Shown here in pieces: positions 45,740 through 56,813 of a stretch of 64,000 bases of DNA. Origin of the DNA: Hypericum androsaemum (lineage: Eukaryota > Streptophyta > Magnoliopsida > Malpighiales > Hypericaceae); assembly GCA_963995505.1 (NCBI GenBank), contig OZ023181.1:19588221-19652220 (forward strand). Direction: 5' to 3'. The notes beneath the pieces were generated by a model. The model saw nothing but the letters and a program-made list of their open reading frames with translations, was not told where the DNA came from and did not search any database. Each line of letters begins with the position of its first letter. Position 1 is the first letter of the stretch. A program made the position numbers and the translations under genes.

Positions 45740-47237
45740 TGAGAGCAACCATGATGGGTGAAGTGAGTCGCCCGTAGAGAAGTTTCGATGATACGAAGAA
45801 AGAGGAGTGGTTGCTCCTAGATTGAAAAGTGATGAGCGTGGTGTGCTTGTCATTGTCTAGGAGTGTGATGACCAAGGAGGGTGCTTTGTATGCGACGAGG
45901 AACGCCCATGACAGCATTGGCCTTGAGAGTGCGACAGAAGATGCGGAGTAGCATTGTCGACTTGGCCATGTGTGTGAGAAGAGGATGAGGGTGCTTTATT
46001 CTTGAGGAAAGCTACCAAAGGTTGAAGATCGTAGAGATGGATCTTCTAGAGCCTTGTGATCTTGAGTTTCAAGAGGTAGCAGTTTCTGAAAAGTTAAGAA
46101 GCTTAAATTGGTCCGAGTGAAGGGACCGGCCCGGTGACATCCTTGGGTTGTTCGTGCTATAAGACCTCCGTTGGCATGAAGGATCTTGAGGTGTGCTTAA
46201 GATCGAGAAATGGCAGAGAGTACAAGCTCCAAGAGTTCAAGTACTGTGAAGAGAAGACAGTAGCTAGAAACCCCGAAGAAGATGGCATCGTGGGAAGATG
46301 AACATGACGATCAATGGTAGAGCCAGAGCCATGCGAGTGAAGCATGGGCTATCGAAGATGTTGAGGGCGGATGCAGTGAACACCGTCGCTTGCTTGATCA
46401 ATGGAGTACCATCAAGCCCTTTGGAGGTGATACCAGAGGTGGCTTGGAGTGGGAAGGAGATTGATCTAACTCATATTCGTGTGTTTGGTTTTTTGTTTCG
46501 TTTGTTCATGTTGATGCAGATGAGAAGAGCAAGCTAGATGCTGAGTCCGAGTGAAGGATGAGAGAGCTTTGCTAAAGATGGGGGTTATAGCAGTGAGATA
46601 GTCGAGCGAGACGTCTCTGAACTCGGGTGGGAGCAGGAATGTACTAAATGGCCAGGAGGCCAGTGAGGAGAAGGTGAAACCAAGTTCCCCCACCGCCAGT
46701 GGTTTCATAGCGGAGTTCCATAAGTGAAGGTGGTTCACCGCAGTGATTCTAGCCTACCAACTACTATCTCTTGTCGATAGATGGTGAGCCAGGAGATTAT
46801 GCTGAGGCGCAGCGGAGTGAGCTTGTGGCCGAGAAGATGCTTACAAAGAGGGAGAAGATGGAGTCGTTGAGTGTCAACGAGACTTGGGACTAGTCAAACT
46901 CCATAGTAGCAAGGCATGGCATAATCGGGAGGCTAGAAGAGTTGGTGTGGCAAAAGAGAACGTGTGTTGCAAGGAGAAAGCTCAGAAGCGGAAGACTCCA
47001 GGTGCTTTTACAGGTGGTCGTGTGAGGTATACAAGGTTGTGTACAAGACCAGTGATAGCAGATCCGGTGGGAGTTGTGAGAAGGCTTATGAGGAATCCTG
47101 GACAACAACGTGAGAAGAGAAAGAAGTGGGTGCCCGTCCACTTGACAAGCTTTGTAGAAGAGGCCGAAGTGCCGATTGGGATGCAGATCACCTAGTGACG
47201 GGTGGATCGTATGGAGCTCAGTATCCAGGTGGGAGGT
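45740..47237 (+). pseudogene. Degenerate copia gag-pol remnants
   Basis: Short copia matches in the expected order: a gag start-like KFDDTKKEEW (about 45780-45810); an integrase end fragment (46298-46537) with LSKMLRADAVNT and LTHIRVFGF; and an RT-start fragment MESLSVNETWD (about 46858-46890). Stops and large deletions separate them; protease, the integrase core and the RT catalytic region are absent. The purine-rich GGTGGGAGG precedes the 3' LTR. Confidence 0.7.
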
Positions 47238-48392
47238 TGTTGGGTATGGAGCCTGAGTACGAGTGAAGTGCTCGGGTGGCTCGAGTGAAGAGCCGTGAGG
47301 ATGGTCCAAGAGTTGATCGATTGGATTCAGAGTCCGGGGATACCCGGAGAATCAATCGAGTCAAGAGTCGAGTGAAGACGTTGAGGACATCCGAGAGTCA
47401 CGTGGCTCGAGTAAAGAGCACGAGGAGTCGAGTGACTCAAGTGAAGAGTCCCAGGAGTTGATCGATGTGATTCGGCACTCGAAGACGATCGCGTGGAATC
47501 AATCGGATCGAGAAACGGAGTCCGTATGCGAAAATGGCGACGAAACGAAGAAGTGAAGTTTTGGGCTGCCAACCCGGCGGCCGCCGGGAAAGGTGGCGGC
47601 CGCCGGCCCCCCGAAACTGCTCTCGTTTCTGGCGGACGCTAGGTGACCCGGCGGCCGCCGGGCTCACGCGTTTTGGGAATTTTTAGGGACAAAAATGCCC
47701 CTCATGACTCCAAATAGTCCCCTAGGTTTGTGGGACTATAAATACCCCTCCATGGCCTCCAAGAAGGGCTGGCAAGAGTTGCCCACTTCTCCAAAGAGCA
47801 AAGAGAGAGGAGGCAAAGAGGAGGTACTCTCCAGGAGGAGGAGAGTGGCCATGTGCCCCCAAGTTGCCCAACCCAAGTGATGGGTTGCCCTCCAAGTGAA
47901 GGAGGAGGAGGAGAAGGAGAAGAAGACCCAAGTTATGGGTTGCCTCTGAATGAAGGAGGTGGGTAAAGCCCAAGTCGAGGGCCTTACCGAGAGAGGGTTT
48001 AGCCACTCCGAGTGAAGGAGGTGGTGCTCTCCGAGAGAAGGAGAGTTGGCCCGAAGAGTGGGTGGAGCCCTAGCCAAGGGTGAACCCAAGTGAGTGAGCT
48101 CCCAAGAGTGTGGGTAGCCATGGCGAGAAGAGGAGGAGAGTGAGCCCAGCGTAGGCATCCATTATTGTAAGAGCGAGTGAAGCTCAAACTGTAAGTAGTG
48201 GAATCTCTCCTGGCTTGGACGCCCCCAGAGGTAGATCATTGAGGATCGAACCGGGTGAACAAATTTTTGTGTCCCTCCTTGTGCTTTCTTTGTGCTTTGT
48301 GCGTTGTGCTTCTCGTGGTTATCGTGGTTTGCTCGTATGAATTTCTGCTTGCGTTGATTGGGTCCACGGGGATGTGGGTTATTTCCCCAACA
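47238..48392 (+). repeat. 3' LTR of the 3.8-kb element
   Basis: Same length as the 5' LTR and about 99% identical by eye. It is followed by the GCGTG duplication and then by the continuation of the interrupted LINE. Confidence 0.93.
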
Positions 48393-48397
48393 GCGTG

Positions 48398-49276
48398 TGG
48401 CACTTATTCTGAATTGATATGTCATATGTTATTTGATTGCCAGCATGCTCGAGCTTCATAGTTTGTTAGTGATTTTGGGCATAAAGATAATTTGTTTTCA
48501 CATGTCTCTTTTGGTCATTGGCTTGAGAATTTGCTTAAATTGCTGAATGGTGATGATACTAGAGAACTTGTCGTCCTAGCTTTGTATATTTGTTGGCATA
48601 TATGGAATGCTAGGAACAAATTTCTCTTTGAAGGTGTTCAGATTGACCCGATTAACTCTGTTAGTTTGGCTTCTTATTCCTGCTTTGAATTTTTGCAGGC
48701 AAACATGATGTCGTTGCAGATTGACCCTCCTCAACTGAACCAGCAAGCTTCGTGGCTCCCTCAGGAGGTGGAACTGACGAAGTTCAACTGTGACGCATCC
48801 TAGGTAGAAGTCTCTTCGTGCTCGGGTATTGCAGTGGTTGCTAGAGGTTATGCAGGCCATGTAGTAGATGGCCAGACTGCAACTATTTCAGCTTCTTCCC
48901 CCTTGAAGCTGAACTTAAGACTATTCAGATTTTACTAGACTTGGTTACGAAGGATTATGCTTTTTCGAAGACGATCATTGAAATAGATTGTCGTGTTGTA
49001 TTTTCTTACCTTTGTAATCAGGACTCTGTAGTAGACTGGAACTTGGTTTTCTTAGTTAACTCGCTTCAGAGTAGTCTCCAAGCGTTGCTCCTCTATATTT
49101 TACTCTATACCTCTCGCCTAAACAACAGGGTTGCTGATTGTTTGAGCAAGAGGTGTAAATTAGGATCACTTCCACCTGACTGGGTTGTTAACTTGCCCGT
49201 GTATGTTGACGTTCTAGTTGCCTTGGAGGCTCCTGACTAATTAATGAAGAAGGTTATTTGGTTTCTCAAAAAAAAA
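48398..49276 (+). pseudogene. LINE ORF2 C-terminus with RNase H-like domain, part 2
   Basis: Continues the zinc-binding region (CHMLFDCQHA), then LYICWHIWNARNKFLFEG, typical of the plant LINE C-terminus, and an RVT_3/RNase H-like domain (KFNCDAS; later RLNNRVADCLSKR). A TAG after the Asp/Ala/Ser motif and a frameshift near 48900 break it. After the stop at 49238-49240 comes a short 3' UTR and a 10-base A-run (49267-49276). The LINE is dead and predates the LTR element inserted in it. Confidence 0.85.
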
Positions 49277-50126
49277 AGTTGTGTTCCGTACTTCCCATTA
49301 TGAAATTCCAAATACGCGTGACGCAGCTTATTGACGAACAAGCACGTTGCTGAATTTCCTAGAGGCTCGGAGGTCTTCGTCCACATGTAGTTTATTTTTT
49401 CTCCGGTACGTAGCAATTCATATTCAAATTTTTGAAATATTCGAATAAGCATTTTTAGTATCCGAGTCCGAGTCGAACTCTTCACAATCCGATATTCCAT
49501 ATACGAATTTTTTTCGGATATGAATATGGATAATTCGAATTATCTTTTTTTCAAATCTTCAAAAATAAACGTAGCCTATCTCTAGTAACTCATCGAATAG
49601 CAAGAATGCAAGTTTAAGTCGAAGGCCAATGCATATATTTGAAAAATTGATGCAAATATTTAGAATCTTAATGAATTTCACAAAAAATATGAATCAAATT
49701 AGTTTTATTACTATTTTGACAAAAATATTCGGTGACCAAAATTTTCTCTTACTTCACGGCTCCAAGCAATTTGTGTCGAACTTTTATCACTTGGTTGCTC
49801 TTCTCGTGTTACAAAAAAAAAAAAAAAATTTGCAACCAACTACTATTTAATGGTGACGCATTATCATGTAGTATTCAAATAATAGATGATTTCGAGAAAA
49901 AAAAACCCCAAAGTCCAAATAACATATGGTACAAGAGTGAGCTCTGTTTCCTAAAGATCATCTCTACACCAAGGCAGAAGCCCACCGTTATGGGCCCATA
50001 GATTGTTGGGCTTTACTATCAAAACTACTTGGGCCAAACAACTTATGCATGAGATAAATTTCGAATTACGAAAAGCCCATACAACGATGATCTTGCAATA
50101 ACTCCTAATCCAGTAAAATTCAATAA
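49277..50126. other. Intergenic DNA, nothing identified
   Basis: AT-rich, with an 18-base A-run near 49811-49828. No gene or element recognised. Confidence 0.45.
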
Positions 50127-50144
50127 AAAAGATGTAGTATAATT

Positions 50145-50226
50145 TTTTACACCACGCCAAGGCTTGAACCTTAGACCTTTTTAAAATTTACAAGGCCTTG
50201 TAGCGTTAGGCTATATGTCCTTTGGC
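50145..50226 (-). mobile_element. tRNA-derived SINE-like insertion with 18-bp TSD
   Basis: 82 bp flanked by the perfect repeat AAAAGATGTAGTATAATT (50127-50144 and 50227-50244). On the minus strand there is an A-box-like TATAGCCTAACGCTACAAGG and, about 30 nt later, a B-box-like GGTTCAAGCC, then GGTGT and a short A-run at the 3' end. Boxes, length and duplication fit a minimal tRNA-derived SINE. The family is not identified. Confidence 0.7.
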
Positions 50227-50244
50227 AAAAGATGTAGTATAATT

Positions 50245-50695
50245 AATAATTACCATGATAAAAAATAAATGGTAAAAATAAAACACAGAGAGTACCAAGA
50301 TTTACACGAAAAATTTTCTAATTATCAGGAGAAGAATCACGAGACCAACTTTGAAAAATATCCACTAACTTTACCTGGAGAGAAATTACAGCTTTAAAAA
50401 TATTTTTATGGTCTCTTATCTCAAGTTATCCTACTCTCGTGTTTTACTCCTATTTTATATTAGATAATGTTTACTCACACTAACTTTTACCTGACCATGT
50501 AACTTGAAATGTCTCGGACTTCTCTAAAACTTGGAACCTATATTAGTACGACGTATTTGCCCAAATAGTAATCTTTTGTAGTGGTATTCTTTGAGGTAGA
50601 AATGTTGATAGTACCAGTACAATGTCTGGTATTCTTTGGACATACCAGTACAATGGGTTTGGAACTCCTAATAGTAAGTTGGTGCCTATTTAGGA
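50245..50695. other. Sequence left of the viral insertion
   Basis: About 450 bp with no recognised gene. A phrase around GTACCAGTACAATG is repeated near 50611 and 50644. The viral segment begins in the next tens of bases. Confidence 0.4.
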
Positions 50696-50724
50696 GTTCC
50701 GCCGCATCCTCTTTTGTCCATCGT

Positions 50725-51090
50725 GATTAACATTATAAGGAGTAATGAGGTTGATGAAAGGCGTTCCAATAATGACAGTGTGATTCATATTGGAGACAAG
50801 TAAGAAGGTGGTTTTAATTTTGGTATCATTGTTGCTGACGAAGGCATCAATTTTTTGAGTGATAAGCATTTTGGAGTTATTGGCTGCAGAAAGCTTTTCT
50901 TTAGTGTGATCTAAGAAACGTTTGGGGACAAGGCCGTCCTTAATGCAGTTAAGATCAGCACCAGTGTCAAATAAAGCAATGGTATCCAACTGAAAAGTAT
51001 CAGAAAAATATAAGGTGATATTGATCAGGTATTTACGTGAAGTGACACGCTTTAGAGCATTAAGGAATTCGTTAGGTTGAGGAGAGGTTC
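50725..51090 (-). pseudogene. Viral aspartic protease fragment, minus copy
   Basis: Contains the retropepsin active site LFDTGADLNC and the second conserved loop HTVIIGTPF. It is separated from the upstream movement/coat frame by a frameshift near 51085. Similarity to the plus copy ends around 50725, where the virus is broken. Confidence 0.85.
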
Positions 51091-52872
51091 AGTAGGATGA
51101 CTAGACTCAGAATCACTGAAATCATCATTGTTGTTGACAGGGGTTTTTGATAGGAAGTTTTGGACAATAGAATGTGTTTCAAGTTGTTGTCTTCGTAGGT
51201 CTTTAAGTTCTTTCTTGATAATCTTGATTTCTGATTGTAAAGTGGTTTTGAGAAATCGTCTGACTTTTTCACCAAGCATAAAAGGGAGACCATCGATAAG
51301 CTTTTCTTTCCAAAAAAGTTGATTAGAATCCTCGCGAAGCATGACGCGTGTGAAGAAGGTGTTCTTGTAATGTTGGAAGTCATTGAGTTTGTGGCATTTG
51401 AGATTTGAAAGCAGTTCGGCATTTTTGTCTTTGAGATGGGAAGAATCACCTATGAAATGAAGAGAAATGGCAAAGATGAGGGAAGAAACAGCATCTTGTA
51501 CGAAATGACCTTCAGGTGTTAAGATAGGGCTGTTCGCTTCATCATGTTGAAGGCTGTTGAGTATTTCTTGCCGTTGCTCTTCTGTGAGGTAGAAATCCCA
51601 CCAACCTTTGAGTTGGCCAGAGAATCCAGAAATAAGGATCTCAGCAATAGATTTGTCGGAAATGTCCGTTTGTGTCTTGTAAGCATTGGCTGTCATGGTC
51701 ATTTGTTGTAAGAGAGACAGAATATTGTACTCTGTCATGGCATCAATATTCCATTCGTATATGGAAGTGGAATTGAATTTGGCTTGGTTGAGGATACTGG
51801 GCTTTTGTTCGAGAGCCATATCCGGGCCAGGGACAGGAGTCGAAGAGAAGGACCTTTGGGGTTCATGAATATGGTTTAGAATGGGATGGAGAGAGGAGGA
51901 TGATCTGATAGACTCAGAATCTGAATCCTGATCAAGAGTGTGGATGGCGTTCGAGTTTAGAGAAGGGGTATCGGCAGCAATAAGGGGGGAGGAAGGAGAG
52001 ACTTCCTGTGGGCGTTGATTGAAAGTTATACCAACAGTACCACCAGGATAGCGATTGATGTGTGAAACATCATTGCTAGGTTGGGGTTCAATAGGTTTGG
52101 TCTCAGAGTGATCCATGTCCTCTAAGATCCATTCGTCAGGAAGGGTAACATCCTTCCAAAGAATGGCTTTAGGCGTGACGGTATTGGCGCGTGTGAAATC
52201 AGTTTGCAAGAAAACAGTTTGGCCTTTGGTGGATTGAAACCGATGCTTTGTTGCAAACGCAGAAATCCATGTCCTCAAGGAAATATTCACGCTACCATGC
52301 ATGAGAGCGTAATTAAAAGTTTTCAATTGGAGAGTTAGAGCATGAAGAATGTAAGGATCACGTAAAGATAAAGTGAGATTGGGATGGCAATCAAAAGATA
52401 AAGGGCCACCGGCGAGACTGGACTCGACGGAGCTCATAAGGGAGTCTTTAAAACGGAGATGTCTTGCATCCCTTAAGATAGCAAGGATAGAAGCGTCAAG
52501 ACCGGCAATAGTTAGGGGTATAATACCAACCTGGACTAGACCGATATGAATGAAATTGAAACCTTTTTTGTTATGACTTTGAAGAGAATCTTTGGACAAT
52601 AGTTGAAAAGTTTCAATGGATTTAGAAACCGACATAGAATGCTCTTCTTGTTTGATAACATAATCATGCTTTAAAAATGGGTTTTTTGAAACATGATAAA
52701 TGTAATGCTTTGAAATTTTTGGTAGTTTCCAGTTATCAATGCAACCTTTAAAATCTTCAATGATCAGTTCGTTACTATTTATACGGCTTTGTAAATTATT
52801 GGGCTCAGCATGTTCATGAGAAGATGAGATGCATGATGCATTATTGCAAGAAAACGGATCCATGGATGACAT
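51052..52872 (-). pseudogene. Viral movement-coat region, open but internally deleted
   Basis: The open frame runs 52935-51052; an ATG at 52872 or 52863 is the likely start. Residues about 80-290 fit the 30K-superfamily movement protein of caulimovirids (blocks around GLVQVGIIPLTIAGLDASI and SLRTWISAF), which opens plasmodesmata. The coat-type region follows (EWNIDAMTEYNILSLLQQMT, GWWDFYLT, LFWKEKLIDGLPFMLG). About 1 kb between the two regions and several hundred bases after the coat are deleted relative to the plus copy. The frame stays open across both joins, then shifts near 51085. It is a fragment of a polyprotein, not a host gene. Confidence 0.82.
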
Positions 52873-53267
52873 AAGATGCAGAAGTAAATGCAAAGAGAAT
52901 CTACCAGCACAAAGCCAATGGACTAACTGCCACACACCGGGACTTACTTCCTGCTACCATGCATGGTCTAACCAAACTCTTAACAGATGCAGATGCAACC
53001 TTAGCCAGTCATGAAGGCAGTTCTACAATAAATGCAATATACAGCTAAAATGCTACAGTAAAAATGACTTTGCTACTGTAACTCACTATTCCTATAAATA
53101 GTAAGTTGATGAATCAATGAAGGCAAGAAAGATGCACAGACCGGAGTTCTACCTTGATAGATACTTTTGTTTGCGAAGCACCAATGAGTTCTAACCCTGG
53201 AGAGCCCAAATGGAGGCACTTCTAAAAAGTTCTATCGAAGGTACGTTCGAACGATATGAATGAAGCT

Positions 53268-53280
53268 GGCTCTGATACCA
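53268..53280 (-). promoter_or_regulatory. Viral primer-binding site, minus copy
   Basis: TGGTATCAGAGCC read on the minus strand, complementary to initiator tRNA-Met. It marks the conventional start of the caulimovirid circle and is preceded (53281-53290) by CGCACCCTCC, the same sequence that precedes the site in the plus copy. Confidence 0.88.
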
Positions 53281-53320
53281 GGAGGGTGCGTGTATTTTCA
53301 GAGGAGCTAAAGCCAAAGAA

Positions 53321-53447
53321 GAGAAGGGATTGTGTTGCCACAGTACCACCAATCTCACTTTATATTGAATATATTCTACAGTGATTCTAATAACTTTCAA
53401 TCTGCATTCATATCCGTATTCCTATAATTATACGCTCACCTATTATT
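53321..53447. other. Junction between the two head-to-head viral copies
   Basis: About 130 bp between the terminal region of the minus copy and the left break of the plus copy. AACTTTCAATCTGCATT here is close to 60450-60463 beyond the plus-copy primer-binding site, so part of this is viral leader. Confidence 0.55.
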
Positions 53448-55640
53448 CCAATGATGTTTCACGCATCAATCGCTATCCTGGTGGTACTGTTGGTATCACT
53501 TTCAATCGACCTTCAAGCTCGAGATCCACAGGGAATCTCTCCCTTTCCCGTAGCGAAAGTATGACCTCATTGATCCAAAATCTCGGCAGAGTATCACAGT
53601 TAGGAGCTTCCCATCTCTCACCTGTCATACACCTCCCTGATAAGCCCAGATTTTCAACTTCCGATCTTCCTAACCCTACTTTACAACATGTCAACTATCG
53701 TTCCCAAATTTCTCATCCTATTTATACCCAAAATAAAATTCCTGACAACGAAGAATCCCCTCATTCTTCCCCAACGCATTCTCAAATCACTGAGAACCAA
53801 CTATTTCATAATGAACTCAATGTTCTGGAAATTTCTTTCCACGTTGATAAGGATTTCCTCCGATCTGACTTCAATGCTCACCACAACAAAGCCAAAGTCA
53901 AATAGTTTTTCAGAAACTTCTGTAAACCTGAACGCGATCAGACTCAAACCTCTTATTATGAGTTTCTTGAGGAATATCGAACCCAGATCTTATTTTTTGA
54001 CTGGTTCGAACAATTTCTCATGCCTACTTGTATCCAAGAGATGATTGACTCTTATAATTCCTTTACCAAAATGACCAATCCCATCACTCGTTCTAAAAGC
54101 CATCAAAGTCAATGAAAAACTACCAATGGTGATACCATATCCTCCCCCCATCCTCCCTTGAGACAAATCAATCTGAATATCGCCAACAACGCCATTGAAG
54201 CTGCACCTTATAAAACTGCTACTGATGACGTCTTACAGAATTCTCGGCGTATCATTGCTCAGAATAACTTCTGTAACACCCATCTTAGTACTATTGGAAA
54301 ATAACTTGAGCGTATTGAAAGCCATCTACCTTCACCTTCATCATCTCCGCCCTCTTCGTCAATTCCTGTATCTAATATCCAATAACCTATTTTTAAACCT
54401 TTTAAAGTTTCCCAATCGAGTATCCGCCAGATCCAAGAAAATTGAGATTTTGCTGATATCCTTCGATGCCAAATCTCCAGCATCACGGTCTCTCCTACCT
54501 CCCCTCTTATAGCCGCAGATACACCCTCTCAATCATCCAATGCTATTCACACTCTTGACAAAGAATCTGATTCTGAGTCAACCCAATCGCTTTCCTCCCC
54601 CCGACCATTTCTAAATCACATTCATGAGCCCCAACGATTCTTTTCTTCAACTCCTGTCCCCGGCCCAGATATGGATGGCTCTTGAGCAAAAGCCACGCAT
54701 CCTTAACCAGGCCAAATTCAATGACAATTCCATTTATGAATGGAATATTGACGCCATGACCGAATATAACATTTTGTCTCTCTTACAACAAATGACAATG
54801 GCCGCCAATGCCTACAAAACCCAAACGGCTATCTCTGACAAATCCATTGCCGAAATCCTTATTTTTGGATTTTCAGGCCAACTCAAAGGATGGTGGGATT
54901 TCTATCTCACTGACACCCAACGGGATAAAATCCTTAATAGCCTTCAGCATGACGAATCCAATGATTTGGTCCTAACACCCGAAGGCCAACCCATTCCTGA
55001 TGTCGTCTCTTCCCTAATCTTTGCCATATCACTTCACTTTATTGGTGATCCCTCTCACCTCAAAGACAAAAATGTTGAACTCCTCTCCAACCTCAAATGT
55101 CACAAACTCAGCGACTTCCAACATTAAAAAAACACTTTCCTAACGCGAGTTTTTGGAAGGAAAAGCTTATTGATGGTCTACCTTTTATGCTAGGCAAAAA
55201 AGTTAGACGGTTTCTCAAAACCACCCACGGCTCTCCTATCAACTATGCATCCCTTACTTACGGAGAACTCATCAGTATTACCCAACAACAGGGACTTCAG
55301 ATCTGCCAAGATCTAAGGCTCCAAAAGAATATCAAAAAGGAATTGCGACAGACTAAGCAAGAACTTGGTTCTTTCTGCAATCAATTTGATATTTCTAAAA
55401 CTCCTCAAAGCTCCAAAGATTGCCATTGCCCTTCCTCCTCAAAGACTTCTCACCATAAGCACAAATCCCAACGTTTCCATCGTTCTTCAAAACATAAATT
55501 TGACCCCAGACACGACAAATGATCTTCCAAAAGTTATCCTAAACGAACATCCTTCAAACAAGGTGACGAACACTTCAAAGACACCGTTTGTCACAAATAT
55601 GGCAAAATGGGCCACATTCAACGCTATTGCCGTCTCAACA
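53448..55640 (+). pseudogene. Viral linker, coat and zinc-knuckle region, plus copy
   Basis: Starts in the linker (SRINRYPGGTVGITFN, shared with the minus copy) and runs through an acidic linker and the coat-type region (54680-55500). A basic tail (KHKSQRFHRSSKHK) precedes a zinc-knuckle remnant near 55588-55630. There the CCHC pattern reads C-x2-Y-x4-H-x4-C: the second Cys is Tyr. Breaks include TAG at 53903-53905, a stop near 54112, frameshifts near 54300 and 54670, a stop at 55125-55127 with a small deletion at 55140-55150, and a frameshift near 55520. Confidence 0.82.
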
Positions 55641-55916
55641 AAAAACTTCATGCCTTGAATCTTGCCCTTGACCTTATTGCTCAGATCTCCGCTTTAATGA
55701 TCAACGACTCCGACTCCGATTCGGACTCTATCACTGAAGAATTCGAACAACTCGACGAACTCATCTTCAGAATTTGATTCTGAAAAATCGATCAATGTCT
55801 TGACTAAAGATCAGGAATTTTTACTTGCCATGGCCAATGATGGTGAAGACCCTGCCAAATGAAAAACCTATCTTTCCAAACTCCTCAACTCCATTGACGA
55901 CTCACGTTCTTCCTCT

Positions 55917-56813
55917 ATGGCTACTCCTTACAATCTTACCAAAATTCTTCACACAAAGCAGAGTCAAAAGACTTCCATCCCAACTATCCCTATTTTACAA
56001 GCTGAAATCAAGCTTATCAAAACTGAGCTTAAAGACTTACGCCGCCAACAACAAGAAACACACACGATCGTCCAGAATCTCTTATCAACCAAATCTATTG
56101 CCAGTGATTCTAGTGATTCTGACAATGATCCTACCATTGAGCCAAATGAATTTTTACATGTTCTTAAACATGTCACTTCACGCAAATACCTTATTACTAT
56201 TACTATAAAATTTTCTGACAATTTTCAACTTGAGACCATTGTTTTATTTGATACTGGTGCTGACCTCAATTGCATTAAATATGGTCTTGTACCCAAACAA
56301 TTTTTAGACCCTACTAAAGAAAAACTTTCTGCTGCTAACAATTCCAGAATGCTTATCACCCAAAAAACTGATACTTTTATCAGTAATAACAACACACTTA
56401 TCAAAACCACATTTTTGCTCGTCTCCAATATGAATCATACTGTCATTATTGGAACACCGTTTATCAACCTTATTACTCCTTACAAAGTTAATCACAGAGG
56501 CATCTCTTTCAAAATAAAGACTCTGATTTCAAAAAAATTGATTTTCCCATTTTTACAAAAACCTACCACACGCAAACTAAACCTACTTCATTCTTTAATT
56601 TCTTCCAAAGAGCATGATTTACATGACACCAAAAATATCGTTTATTTCCAACGTATTTCTCAACAATTGCTTGATTCTACTATTCAGCGCCAAATCGACA
56701 ATTTCAAAACCAAGCTCCATAATGAGTTTTGTTCTGATCTTCCTAGTGCTTTTTGGACTAGAAAAAAACATGTTATCACTCTTCCTTATGACTCGCACTT
56801 CTCTGAAAGATAA
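55917..56813 (+). pseudogene. Viral aspartic protease and RT N-terminus, plus copy
   Basis: 298 open codons. An N-terminal Glu/Lys-rich helix is followed by the retropepsin site LFDTGADLNC (about residues 111-120) and HTVIIGTPF, then the stretch leading into the reverse transcriptase. The frame ends at a TAA at 56811-56813. The protease would cut the polyprotein; it is cut off from its neighbours here by stops. Confidence 0.85.

Larger units (their letters stand above)
44555..48392 (+). mobile_element. Non-autonomous LTR retrotransposon, copia-derived (3838 bp)
   Basis: LTRs of 1155 bp each (44555-45709 and 47238-48392) begin TGTTGGG and end CCCCAACA. The element is flanked by the 5-bp duplication GCGTG (44550-44554 and 48393-48397). 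The internal region is only 1528 bp and contains broken copia fragments. By eye I count about ten differences between the LTRs, near 0.9%, mostly transitions, so insertion is fairly recent. It interrupts a LINE. Movement would require proteins from a full-length relative. Confidence 0.93.
50696..53320 (-). mobile_element. Endogenous pararetrovirus, minus copy (Caulimoviridae)
   Basis: Reading from high to low coordinates: terminal sequence and primer-binding site (53268-53280), a leader of about 400 nt, an open frame with movement and coat regions (to 51052), and a protease fragment ending near 50725. Compared with the plus copy, segments between movement and coat, and between coat and protease (including the zinc knuckle), are deleted, and everything after the protease is missing. 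The layout fits florendoviruses or petuviruses. It is an old integrated fragment and cannot yield a virus. Confidence 0.85.

Noticed and set aside
51215..52030. The deletions in the minus viral copy as products of splicing
   Set aside because: The borders, compared with the plus copy, do not show GT donor and AG acceptor pairs.
51052..52935. A 627-residue host protein on the minus strand
   Set aside because: Its parts match a caulimovirid movement protein and coat region, with a viral primer-binding site upstream and protease downstream.
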